Positions 7,415-16,617 are shown, numbered from the stretch's first letter. The stretch: DNA of 33,641 nt from Nitrospira sp. (GCA_021323395.1 JAJONL010000016.1:1-33641), one strand, 5' to 3'. Notes: generated by a model not told the origin, from the letters alone. Program-made: numbers and translations.

Positions 7415-10400
7415 CTATGGCTTACCTCGCCGTGACGATCGAGTACGTTTCTTCGCAACAGCTTTCCTCCGTATCGGCCGTCTCGGTGATGGCTTCGCAG
7501 GAGAAGCCAATGGGCTTGCGACCGCTGCCGCGTCACCATCCTTCTGCTCCTCCGCTCGCTCGAGATGGTGTAGGATGGTTTCCAATGCGTTCAGCACTGC
7601 CTTCGCTTTCCTGTCATCGCCACGAACAGGAATCAATTTGTGTTTCATCGTGATGAGAAACTCCAGTTGTCCAAGAGCCGAGTCTCTCTGCCGTTTTGTC
7701 GCCGCCGACTCAAGGAACACTCGTCGGTAGGTTTCCACGAGATTGTCATGCTCGTCCGGCAATGTCCCCTTCTGGTACGCTCGAACGACCGCGATGTCCG
7801 CGACAGTGAAGAGATCCCAGACGCTTCGTCGATCCTGAAAACGTTGTTTCGCCAAAACTGCCGCTTTGGATAGCCACGACTCATACGGCACCTGTGTGTT
7901 TCCAAGCAAGGCCTCAATCGCCAGCCAATTCAGGATCGGATACGGATCTCCACACTGCTCCTCTTTCTTCGCTGCCCGCTGGTAGAACTGCGCTGCCTTG
8001 ACGAGACTAGCATTCACATCAGCTGGCACAGCTTGGAGCCCCGCCAGTCGCTTGTACGCGCTGCCCATGATGCTGAGCCGTTCGGATGTTTCCCCTAAGG
8101 CCAGTAAATGCTCACCCCGCTGAATAGCTTGCTCAATCTTCGCCGTATTTCCGGTCGTTCCACCGAACCGTGCCTCAACGTTAATCCACTGCTCGATTGC
8201 TCTCAGGGATGACGAATTTTCACAGGCCTCACTTTTCGCCGCCAGCTCGTAGTGTATGCCTGCGCTTTGAAACATCCCATGTTCACCATACGCTACCCCA
8301 AACTTCTCTTGAACATCCCCCCGTTTCAGCCACTCTGCGGCACAGTTCCGCTCGAGTTCCACAAGGCGATCGCGTAGCTTAGCCGCCTCAGACTCTGTGC
8401 TCTCCTGAGAGAGCCTACTGAGTGTAATCAGCACTTCTTCCGCCGCAACCGTCGCTTCCCCGTCCCCACCGGTAGGCGCTTCCACATTCGGCCTGAGACG
8501 GAACTCAGGATCCCCATATGCCTGATATGCGCCCCACGTTGTGGAATCCGGGTATTTGTCCCATGTCTCCTTTCGGGCCTCCCTCAGAGCGTGCCCAAAT
8601 GAGCGGTCTGCAAGCAACGCAGCATAAAATGTTTGGGCAAAGCAGTGTGCCGCATCGTCTCGAACTGGCCAGCCGGCTGCCACCACCGCGCGCACTCCTT
8701 TCCTGATCAATTCACGCGAAATGCTGGCCGCCAGTTTATTCGGAGCTACGAGACCGATCTGTCCTAGGTAGCAACAATTCAAAAATACCAACTCGGGAAT
8801 CGGATCAAGTTGAGCAATCTCGGCCGCAGTGATAAAGAGGTCGTTGTCAAGCACGACCCCAGCCCTGGCGCCTTCCGTTGCTGTGGCGGCTTCGTTGTAA
8901 TATCCGTGACCGGCGATGTGAATGATCCGGTAGGGCTGAGCAAAAAGCTGATTCAGGACCTCAATAGGACCGAGGCGCTCACTCGAGTAATTCACGGTAT
9001 AGCGCGACTTCAGCAGCGACGCGACGAGGCCTGCTTCCTGCCTGGCACCAGGCAGCGACGGATACGTCGGCGGCGTCAGCGGGTCGCCGACGACATAGAC
9101 GCCGGTCGATGTGGCATCTCGGACACGTTGTTCATAGTCCGTAGTTTCAAGCTGTCGGACCATCCCCATGCGAACGCACAACGGTTCGCCTGAGTCAATC
9201 ATCATCTCCCACGGATAGTTCGCCGTCACGTTGTCGAGGACAAAAACAACCCGGTCTTGATTGAGGAGGCTGTCCTTGAGGTCCAGCGGAATCAAGAGCT
9301 TGAAGAGCGTTTTAGCAATATCTCCTCTATAGCTAGTCGAGCCGATCGATCGCTGGATCAGCTGTGCAATGAGCTCCGATTGTGTTTCTTGCACCATCGC
9401 TTCCGCACGAGCCCGATCGGAGAGGGCGAGAAAGCGGAGTTTGTGCGGCAGACCACGCTTAGGGGCACCATCCCGGAATGCGAGCTCGACCAATGCGCTT
9501 ACCAGCTTCGGATCGAGAGTTTTTTCGTCGCGGAGACTTGCACGAAGCCGGTCTTGTAAGACCGGCGGGAGTGTACCAGGATGGGGCGCAACGGCATCAT
9601 GAACGGCGGTGACGGTCCAGCGTCGCCAATAGCCACGCGCGCTGGATGGTACAAGCCTGGTTTGCCCTCCCACTCCCCTCTTTAACCACGTCGATACCTG
9701 AATCTCCGTGTGCAGTTCGCGTTGAATGTGTGTGGAAACACGATGTGCCGATTTGGCGGCGTCGATCGCGATGTCCAAATAGAGCTCGACGAACTCCAAG
9801 TGTCCTATTCTGGGAAGAGTCGCATTCTGTTGCTGGAGGGCATGATTCGCGAGGGCGACGCCCCGCACGATAGCATTGATGGAATCTTCGACCGCGATAT
9901 TGGCCGCGGTATTCGAGCCGATCAGTAGGCTGTTGATGGTCAGCCCAGTCGATACGTCGGGGGCCTCGGTTGTGCCGCAACACTGGGAATATTGCACACA
10001 GTACTCTGTGATGCCCTGTTGTACCGCTTGAGTCAGGCGTGTAGGGGTTAATTCGCCCCATTTGCCAAGCCCAAGGACGATGGCACCATGTTGAATACGA
10101 TAGACCGATTGCACCTGGTTTGCTTTCCCAAGTACCACGGCGGCGGTCCCTAAGCTTCCCGGGTAGCGACCAAGATGGTATCGCTGCGACAGCGCGCCAT
10201 TGACCATTTGATCAACGAGTTTCTCGGCGCCTGCGATGGTATCGCCTCGGTAGTGCCCCATCAGAACCGGATAGTTCGTCTGGAGCAGATCGCCGTGACA
10301 CACTGACACCTGCAACTTCTCTGAGACACCCACCTTTCGCGCCCTTCGTCGTCTCCCCAACAAGCCGGCTTCGAGATCCGCTGTCGTCGGGTACAGCACT

Positions 10401-13036
10401 GGTTCAGGTTCGTACTCAAACACACGGTCCCCGCCTCGATCTGCGCTCAAGGGCGCAGTCGAGAGCTGGCTGGTCACACCTCGTTCGAGCAAATCGCGAT
10501 AGGCTGGGAAAGCGGGTTTGTGATCTGACAAATCGCCATGCTCAGCATCGACATACCAAACCGGAATATCGGGGAGGAATCCCGCTTGATACGTCACACG
10601 GCCATCACCGGCCGTGGTCGCCTTGAAAGATAAGCGCTCACCGTCGAGAGAGAGCCCGCATACCGTCCGAGGGGCCCACCCTGCGACATACCGCACACGA
10701 TCCGAATGCGGAATTCGCTCGGGAAGATCAACCAGCGCGTCTTTCGCATCTCGCAAGAGTCGTGACGCAATTTGAACTTTGGACTCGGTGTAGGGATGAA
10801 GTGCCGCCCACTTCAGATCGGTAAAGTATTCCCATTTATTGTCGTGAGGGAGGAGCTCCAGTGCTCCTGGATAACCCGAGACCAGGGCCACGATCTCATC
10901 CAGAGAATGTTCGACGTCGAGCAAGGCCAGCTGTTTCACCGTCTTCGCCATCCCGGCTAACGATTCCACCATATCGTACGATCCTCGGTTTGGGGTGCCG
11001 AGCATGATGAATCGAGCCCCTTCATGACGACAGATCATGTCCCACAAGTCTGGATGGTCATGAATGAAGCGCCGCACCACGAGCCCACCCATGCTATGCG
11101 CCAGAAACCGAATCGGCTCACGAGTACGACTCACGACTTTTTGTACTTCCTCGGCCAACGCGGAGGCTGCGTGCTGGATCGATTGGCGCCAGTCGTAGCC
11201 GAACGGAAGCACCTCATGGGAATCAGCGAGATATTCGCAGAGGCCGCGATAGTAGGAACCGACCAGACCGCTGACATTCACATTCGAGGCACCCAAGGCA
11301 AGTTTATCGATTCCGCCGCGGAAAAGCTGCCAATACCTCAACCACACATCCATGCCGTCAACCTGCAACTCTGACCCCATAATTCCGGGAAGCACAAACA
11401 CGACGGGCTGAGTCGCCCCGGATCTCGTTTGAATGGCGCGCAGCATCGGGACCGGCTCGACCTTGGCTTCTTCGAGCGGCCGAAACTCTGGAGGCCACGG
11501 ATCACCCGTAATCGACTGAGCCAACAGGTGGCGCGTGCGGGCATTCCGGAAGTAGCGGAAATGAGAGACATCGGCCCCTTGATCGAAGATATATCGAGCG
11601 GGCTTCTCGCGTGAGACCCCCTGAAACATGGAGTTCGTATTGACCACCAAATCATTGTCTTCATTGTCGTAGAACACGGTGTCTGTGAGGAACACGCCCA
11701 ACCGTTTGAACCAACTCCCCCCTTCAATGTCGCCGGCGATGACCCCCAGGTCGCCAGCTGCTTGCACATCGGGAGCGTTGAGCAGAGCCACCAGCGGCGA
11801 TTGCGGCACCATCGATTCAATCCCTGGGATCACGGACGGATCCCATCGACGCTTAGCGGTTTCGAGCGTAATGCGTTTGATGACTTGATATACCGGAGAT
11901 TGTCCGACGACAGGAATCAAACCGATGAGGCTGGTTACTACTGAAAGAAACCGATCCAAATTTTCCGATGCCAACAAGGTTCCCTGAGATGGGCACGCCA
12001 CCCGGATCACGCGCTGGACCTGAAACCGCTTTTTGCGGAGCACTCGTGCCAACTCTGTCAGCTGCGTCTGATCGTGTTGATCGGCCTCGTTTGCAGTGCC
12101 TCCTTTGCGACCAAAACGACCGATCTGCTCGGACAAGAGTTCTTTGAGGCACAGGAGATCGGCTATCTGCCCTCCTCTGGAGTGAGTCACGATGGTGAGG
12201 CGCGCTCCATCGGGAAGTGCATTCGCCAGCACCAACGCATTGTCGATCGGACTCTGGCTCATGGTCCGATGCTCGAACGCGTAGATGTGCTCCTTAAAGG
12301 TTTGAGTGAGCGTCTGCCATTCCGATGACGCATCGTCACCGTGGAGCGCCCCAAAGCTCCCCTGCGTGTTGGAAGCCGTCCCATGAATAAAGAGCAACAA
12401 AGGTTGGTTCGAAGGTATGACCGCCGGGGGGATGAGTGAGGACGCATTCTCGGTCGATGATTTCACCCAACGATAGAGTCCCTCCTCGGGACGAATCTTT
12501 GTCTCAATGAGCCAGATAATCAGTTTGGCCGTAAGCCAGGCTCCCAGTTGCTCAAAAGTTGTGATGCCCTGTTCTTTGACCCATGCCGGCCATTGCGTGG
12601 GGTCCTTGGCTTGATCCCAGATCTCATCGCGCTTCAATCGGAGAATTCGCACCGCTCCGGTGGCGATATCGCTCACCACACCTCTGCTCGCAGGGACTCC
12701 TGGGATGAACGGCCCAATATCTAATCCTCTGGTCCGTTTTAGCTGCGGGTTCAACCGGTATTGCCGGTCTCGGTACGCCGCCACGGACATCCACATCGAC
12801 ACTCCATCCTCCAGCACGAATTCAATGATGTCGTCCTCTTCTGCATCAAGCGGAGCTGGAACGTCGTTCGCCCCACGAGCCGTGGGGCGAACATCGTACG
12901 CGCCCAACACCTCGACGGTATCCAGCAAGTGTGTCTCATCCTGAATCTTTCGTCCGGAAAGAGGCGCCCCGCGAACAGTGGCCTTGGCTTCCTCCGTCGA
13001 TGTCGGTTGCCCAATGATGCGAAGTTGAATGCGCAT
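7415..13036 (-). CDS. Giant double-hydrolase CHAT-protease TPR protein
   Basis: This is an 1873-residue protein. Residues about 210-500 form an alpha/beta hydrolase (LLLFIHGTAS at about 215, nucleophile motif VTHSRGGQ at about 285). Residues about 540-860 are a second, LCAT/phospholipase-like hydrolase (LPGIMGSELQ at about 550, HSMGG with serine at about 648). Residues about 880-1000 may hold a macro-like domain; this is weak. Residues about 1260-1535 are a CHAT caspase-like protease with His in IHIAGHG (about 1375) and Cys in VFLNCC (about 1421). Helical TPR-like repeats follow to about 1790, and the tail is strongly basic (KKRTRSSRR). The ribosome site GAGGAGA precedes ATG 13036. As first gene of the cassette it probably supplies the main executioner: proteolysis, lipid attack, or both. 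It has no signal peptide, so it should act in the cytosol. Confidence 0.87.
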   Translation of the reverse strand: MRIQLRIIGQPTSTEEAKATVRGAPLSGRKIQDETHLLDTVEVLGAYDVRPTARGANDVPAPLDAEEDDIIEFVLEDGVSMWMSVAAYRDRQYRLNPQLKRTRGLDIGPFIPGVPASRGVVSDIATGAVRILRLKRDEIWDQAKDPTQWPAWVKEQGITTFEQLGAWLTAKLIIWLIETKIRPEEGLYRWVKSSTENASSLIPPAVIPSNQPLLLFIHGTASNTQGSFGALHGDDASSEWQTLTQTFKEHIYAFEHRTMSQSPIDNALVLANALPDGARLTIVTHSRGGQIADLLCLKELLSEQIGRFGRKGGTANEADQHDQTQLTELARVLRKKRFQVQRVIRVACPSQGTLLASENLDRFLSVVTSLIGLIPVVGQSPVYQVIKRITLETAKRRWDPSVIPGIESMVPQSPLVALLNAPDVQAAGDLGVIAGDIEGGSWFKRLGVFLTDTVFYDNEDNDLVVNTNSMFQGVSREKPARYIFDQGADVSHFRYFRNARTRHLLAQSITGDPWPPEFRPLEEAKVEPVPMLRAIQTRSGATQPVVFVLPGIMGSELQVDGMDVWLRYWQLFRGGIDKLALGASNVNVSGLVGSYYRGLCEYLADSHEVLPFGYDWRQSIQHAASALAEEVQKVVSRTREPIRFLAHSMGGLVVRRFIHDHPDLWDMICRHEGARFIMLGTPNRGSYDMVESLAGMAKTVKQLALLDVEHSLDEIVALVSGYPGALELLPHDNKWEYFTDLKWAALHPYTESKVQIASRLLRDAKDALVDLPERIPHSDRVRYVAGWAPRTVCGLSLDGERLSFKATTAGDGRVTYQAGFLPDIPVWYVDAEHGDLSDHKPAFPAYRDLLERGVTSQLSTAPLSADRGGDRVFEYEPEPVLYPTTADLEAGLLGRRRRARKVGVSEKLQVSVCHGDLLQTNYPVLMGHYRGDTIAGAEKLVDQMVNGALSQRYHLGRYPGSLGTAAVVLGKANQVQSVYRIQHGAIVLGLGKWGELTPTRLTQAVQQGITEYCVQYSQCCGTTEAPDVSTGLTINSLLIGSNTAANIAVEDSINAIVRGVALANHALQQQNATLPRIGHLEFVELYLDIAIDAAKSAHRVSTHIQRELHTEIQVSTWLKRGVGGQTRLVPSSARGYWRRWTVTAVHDAVAPHPGTLPPVLQDRLRASLRDEKTLDPKLVSALVELAFRDGAPKRGLPHKLRFLALSDRARAEAMVQETQSELIAQLIQRSIGSTSYRGDIAKTLFKLLIPLDLKDSLLNQDRVVFVLDNVTANYPWEMMIDSGEPLCVRMGMVRQLETTDYEQRVRDATSTGVYVVGDPLTPPTYPSLPGARQEAGLVASLLKSRYTVNYSSERLGPIEVLNQLFAQPYRIIHIAGHGYYNEAATATEGARAGVVLDNDLFITAAEIAQLDPIPELVFLNCCYLGQIGLVAPNKLAASISRELIRKGVRAVVAAGWPVRDDAAHCFAQTFYAALLADRSFGHALREARKETWDKYPDSTTWGAYQAYGDPEFRLRPNVEAPTGGDGEATVAAEEVLITLSRLSQESTESEAAKLRDRLVELERNCAAEWLKRGDVQEKFGVAYGEHGMFQSAGIHYELAAKSEACENSSSLRAIEQWINVEARFGGTTGNTAKIEQAIQRGEHLLALGETSERLSIMGSAYKRLAGLQAVPADVNASLVKAAQFYQRAAKKEEQCGDPYPILNWLAIEALLGNTQVPYESWLSKAAVLAKQRFQDRRSVWDLFTVADIAVVRAYQKGTLPDEHDNLVETYRRVFLESAATKRQRDSALGQLEFLITMKHKLIPVRGDDRKAKAVLNALETILHHLERAEEQKDGDAAAVASPLASPAKPSPRRPIRRKAVAKKRTRSSRRGKP

Positions 13037-14196
13037 GCGCTCTCCTCTGCGATGGTATAACGTCTGAAGACACCCGCGGCTTAGAGACCGCTGTGGTGAT
13101 TACCCCCTCTAGCTGGGAAACAGGCAGTCGAACGCGGTGCGTTGCGCTTCAATCTGGGGCACTTAATCACAATCGTTCACGCTCAGCTTCCCGTCTTTAC
13201 CATTACCGGTTGAGCGGAGAAGAAGCCCCTTCGGATCAGCAATTCCAGCCACCATGGTCAGGTCTCGCCCCCTTACACAGAGCAACCCGCGCTGCTTTTA
13301 CTCCGTTTCCACATTGATGCCAAGACAAAATTGTTCGACGCATATAAGAAAGAATACCAGCATTATGGCGAGGCACACGGAGGCACTTGACGCCCCCCAC
13401 AAAACAATGACAGTTCACAACCAAAGTAAGATGCCGCTTCGACGGTGCCATGGGAATAGGAGGGGTCCCATGAAGCGGTCGAAGTTCACCAGCGTTGGCT
13501 CCCCGATCGCCGCATGCCAATGATCGACTGGGAGTTGACTGGCCACGAGGGTGGCGCGCCGCCCGTGCCGATCGTCCAGCAGTTTCAACAAATCGCGGCG
13601 GTGCTTGCAGTAAAGGTAAATCAGACTCATCAAGCCCCGCTTCGAGACCTCGTGAATTGTTGTTCTTTGTGGGGATAGGTAGTCGGAGGTGGCCTTGTCT
13701 GAATTTAGGAAACCGCAGGTCGAGCTACTAACTTTGTCCCGTATAGGACAGCCACTCTGTAAGTACCTGTAAATTGACTTAATAGGTGGGAAACTATTTC
13801 GACCCAAGCAAATGGTTTTACTTCTCTTTACCGGCTCTTTTAAGGCCAGATCCTAGGCGCAGCTACGTGCCAGTCGGGGCTGTGAATGCAGCCGCCAAAC
13901 GCAGTGTGCTCGCTCCATCGTTTTCTGTTGGTCGAGGCCAAACCAACCTCTCGGAATCATCAGCGCTTTAACACCGTTCCCCTTGACAACCTCGCATAGA
14001 ACTTCTAGCCTCGTTCCGTCTAGTGCACACCAAGTAAGTATTAGGTCGAGTGCAAGAAACTTGACGGGCCAGCACGGGTCCACCACGGAAGACCACCCAA
14101 TGCCACCCGCCTTTTCCCATGTCTCCTTTGATGTAAATGGACCAGGATTTAGAAGCTACGTTCTTAGGCGACACACTATGATGATCCTTCCTCGTG
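13037..14196. other. Gene-poor stretch upstream of the conflict cassette
   Basis: About 1.16 kb with no convincing complete gene on either strand. It must hold the promoter of the minus-strand CHAT operon, but I see no strong -35/-10 pair. The only recognisable content is an istB remnant at 13490-13600. Base composition drifts lower in GC in the 13,600-14,200 part. It looks like decayed mobile DNA. Confidence 0.5.
13490..13600 (-). pseudogene. IS21-family IstB ATPase remnant
   Basis: A minus-strand stretch encodes a segment typical of the C-terminal half of IstB helper ATPases: RRDLLKLLDDRHGRR, then TLVASQLPVDHWHAAIGEPT. The family normally continues with a DAILDRLVHNA-like segment; here the frame changes to unrelated residues (LVNFDRFMG). 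The upstream Walker motifs are not found. It is a short relic of an IS21 element. Confidence 0.72.
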
Positions 14197-14789
14197 ATGA
14201 ATAACACTGGGACACCTGAGTCATGGTTCGATCCAGAGTCACGGTTCGATCCAGGAGACAAAGCAAAACTATTTGCCGGACTGGCCACTCCCCCCGGATG
14301 CCTATTCTTTGTTTTCGGTTTCCTGATTAGCGCATGGGTGATCAATGGAGTCACAAGAAACGAGAATCTTGCCTTACTCCTGTCACTTTTCGTGATAGCC
14401 ATTGCGTGGGCATTGTCTGCAAAATACGCCAAAAGCCTACGACTGCGACCAGATCAAGCATTATTTGGTCGTGAAGCAAGGGATATCCTAACGGACCTGC
14501 GCGCAAACCGTGAGAGTCATAAATATTGGTTGTACTTACGACCATTCTCTACTGATATATCATTAGGTCTAAATAGCAGCGAAACGGAATTTTTAGATGA
14601 AACGGCGTTTGAAAATTTTCTAGCGAGAGTTCTTGAGCCTATGGGCAAGCTCGTAGCGTTGGGGAGGGAAACCGACCACACCGGATTTGGAAAGATCGAA
14701 ACATCGGACACACGCTGGATTGAGACCGTTACACTTCTCGCAGAAAAAGCTGCTGGAATAGTCATTGTCCCCTTGTACAGTTCCGGCAT
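14197..14789 (+). pseudogene. Membrane-anchored Rossmann/TIR-like protein, 3' truncated
   Basis: About 198 meaningful residues. Two hydrophobic segments (CLFFVFGFLISAWVI and LALLLSLFVIAIAWAL) suggest anchoring in the inner membrane by a hairpin. A cytosolic domain follows with KYWLYLRPFSTD, FENFLARVLEPMGKLVALG, RWIETVTLLAEKAAGIVIVP and YSSGIW. This layout resembles TIR/SLOG-like nucleotide-binding domains that follow membrane hairpins, but I cannot name the family. Just after GIW the sequence changes to helicase coding sequence in another frame; the rest of this open frame to 14925 is out-of-frame translation. The original gene has thus lost its 3' end by deletion. ATG 14197 or GTG 14194 is the start, and neither has a good ribosome site. 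Confidence 0.6.
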
Positions 14790-16022
14790 ATGGCGAACAT
14801 TGAGCAAGTATTCAAGCTCCGTCCGGATATCATCAACGGAGATACCTCTGCAGCGGAGGCTAGCACCGAAAGCAGGCAGAAGCGGATTAAGGAATTTCAG
14901 TCAGTCCCAGGATTTGGAGCCATAATCCTCTCACCGGTAGCGGTAGGGTTTGGTGTCAATATTCAAGCAGCCAATCATGTCATTCATTTCACCCGAACAT
15001 GGAACCCAGCCAAGGAAGACCAGGCGACTGATCGCGCATACCGCATAGGGCAAACGAGGGACGTCTACGTCTATTACCCTGTTGGTTGGTGGGAAAATGT
15101 CGAGGCGTGCCACTCAGTGGAAATCGCCGAAGGTGACTTCACGCGGCTGCGCGAGGATCTCATCGGTTTCCTGGAAGGGCTTGAACGACGAGTTGGAGAA
15201 AAAGCGTCTGATGGCCACGCCTCTCTTCGAGCCATTCGGAGCTTCTTGCGGACGACGGAGCAACGCACCAAGCGGTCGAGCGAAGGCATTCTCCATACGC
15301 ACTTCTTCGACGGTCGATCTTCCTTTCCCGATTTCCTCCGACAAGTTGCCGGAAGCGGCTTGGATGGGATGTGCCTGGAGATTATCTCGCCATACTTCGA
15401 TGAGGGACCGACGTCTGTGCCACTCGACGACCTGATCAGTCAGTTCAAGCCTCGTGAGGTGCGGGTGTTCCTCCCCCGAGCGCATACCGGGGAGGCGCTC
15501 TGCTCGCAGCAGATCTATGAGTGGGTTCGACGCCTGCCGGACGTGACCTGGGCTAGGTTGCCTCATGAGCTACTCCGCGGAGGCAAGAGTGAAGACGTGC
15601 GCCAGCGAACGGTTCACGCGAAGGTCTATCGGTTCTTTACGGCGCAACCGAAGCGCGAAATCCTGTTCGTCGGTTCGGTCAACCTGACGAGTCCTGCCCA
15701 TCGGCCAGGCGGCAACCTCGAGACAGGGGTTCTCGTGGAGCTGTCCCCACCTCGGCGACCAGACTGGTGGCTCATGGCTGATAGCTCGCGTCCGCGGGAG
15801 TACAAGCCGTGTCTCGAAAACGAGGGCAACACTGTGAGCGGCGGTACCAAGTTATCCGTACGATTCTGGTGGAACACTATGGCGGCTGAAGTCTATTGGG
15901 ACGACTCGTCGTTATCGCCGAAACTTAGTGTGACGGCGCAAGGGGTGGAGGTGTTTGAGACGGATGTGAAGTACCGTGGCCTAACCGTCTGCTCGAACAC
16001 GTTATGGCTTCCCGTAAGCTGA
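14790..16022 (+). CDS. Headless SNF2 helicase C-terminus joined to a PLD-type nuclease
   Basis: This is a 410-residue frame. Residues 1-98 are the end of a SNF2/DEAD-like helicase C-terminal domain: INGDT, ILSPVAVGFGVNIQAANHV (motif V) and DQATDRAYRIGQ (motif VI). The whole first RecA domain and Walker A are absent. From about residue 100 the sequence is a phospholipase-D-superfamily (HKD) nuclease: HAK with H276 and K278, then FVGSVNLTSPAHRPGG and NLETG. Helicase and PLD nuclease genes are common neighbours in phage-defence loci. The in-frame join near residue 98 looks like a deletion scar but could be a natural fusion. The first ATG follows directly on the truncated upstream gene with no ribosome site, so expression is doubtful and the frame may be a pseudogene. 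Confidence 0.65.
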   Translation: MANIEQVFKLRPDIINGDTSAAEASTESRQKRIKEFQSVPGFGAIILSPVAVGFGVNIQAANHVIHFTRTWNPAKEDQATDRAYRIGQTRDVYVYYPVGWWENVEACHSVEIAEGDFTRLREDLIGFLEGLERRVGEKASDGHASLRAIRSFLRTTEQRTKRSSEGILHTHFFDGRSSFPDFLRQVAGSGLDGMCLEIISPYFDEGPTSVPLDDLISQFKPREVRVFLPRAHTGEALCSQQIYEWVRRLPDVTWARLPHELLRGGKSEDVRQRTVHAKVYRFFTAQPKREILFVGSVNLTSPAHRPGGNLETGVLVELSPPRRPDWWLMADSSRPREYKPCLENEGNTVSGGTKLSVRFWWNTMAAEVYWDDSSLSPKLSVTAQGVEVFETDVKYRGLTVCSNTLWLPVS

Positions 16023-16041
16023 TTGAAAGTCTCCTATTGGA

Positions 16042-16563
16042 GGCGCCATCCAACGTGATTTGTTGTCGGAGGACAATTTTAAATTTTTCAAGCAAGAAGT
16101 TTCGAAACTATTGGCCGAACGCAGCCGCACCGAGACCCCGGATCAACAAAGGCCGAAGCGGCTGAAGCAAGTTGAGCAGGAAATTAGCAACATTCTACGA
16201 GCCATTAAGCAAGGGATTTTGACGCCCTCCACGAAAGCTGAATTACAAAAGGTCGAGAGGGAGCGTGATCGGATCCAGGAAGAGCTTAAGGACCACAGGT
16301 CCAGACTTAATGACTTGGCGCTTCTTATGCCAAAGCTAAAGGAGCGTTTCGAGAAGATAGTATTCGAGATTCAAAGCCTTCGGGCTCATCATGTAGACAA
16401 GGCACGGGCCATTCTAAGGAATCTTCTCGGGGAGCAGATCATTCTTCACCCGTGTGCCGATGGTACTGAGCGCTTTTTAACGGCGGAAATGTCGGGAAGT
16501 TATGCGGGACTATTGAAACTCACAGTAGGTAAAAATAAAGCTGGTGGAGGGCAGGGGAGTTGA
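16042..16563 (+). pseudogene. C-terminal fragment of a large serine recombinase
   Basis: The frame reads GAIQRDLLSEDNFKFFKQE and then a long coiled coil (about residues 25-100: RLKQVEQEISNILRAIKQG, ELQKVERERDRIQEELK) and ARAILRNLLGEQIILHP. This is the order seen in the last third of large serine integrases: end of the recombinase domain, coiled coil and terminal beta region. The catalytic N-terminal resolvase domain and zinc ribbon are missing; the sequence before about 16042 belongs to something else. The open frame starts with TTG 16060 and stops at 16561-16563, inside the 3' end of the opposite-strand tRNA-Ala gene. This is consistent with an integrated element whose end abuts the tRNA. 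Confidence 0.78.
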
Positions 16564-16617
16564 ACCCCCGACCCCTACGTTGCGAACGTAGTGCTCTCCC
16601 AACTGAGCTAGCCCCCC
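16542..16617 (-). tRNA. tRNA-Ala (anticodon CGC)
   Basis: A 76-base cloverleaf on the minus strand. The acceptor stem GGGGGGC pairs with GCCCTCC (one G-U), followed by an A discriminator and an encoded CCA. The D arm is GCTC/GAGC with AGTTGGGA. The anticodon stem CTACG/CGTAG encloses TTCGCAA, giving anticodon CGC, which reads the alanine codon GCG. The T arm has GGGGG-TTCAACT-CCCCT. It borders the accessory island, and the recombinase fragment runs into its 3' end, marking it as the probable integration target. Confidence 0.96.

Noticed and set aside
7415-9300. TPR plus CHAT protease as part of a type III-E CRISPR (Craspase-like) system
   Set aside because: No CRISPR array, Cas7-11-like protein or adaptation genes are present, and the protein carries hydrolase domains not found in that protease.
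14790-15080. Complete helicase gene
   Set aside because: Only motifs V and VI are present; the ATP-binding domain with Walker A and B is absent.
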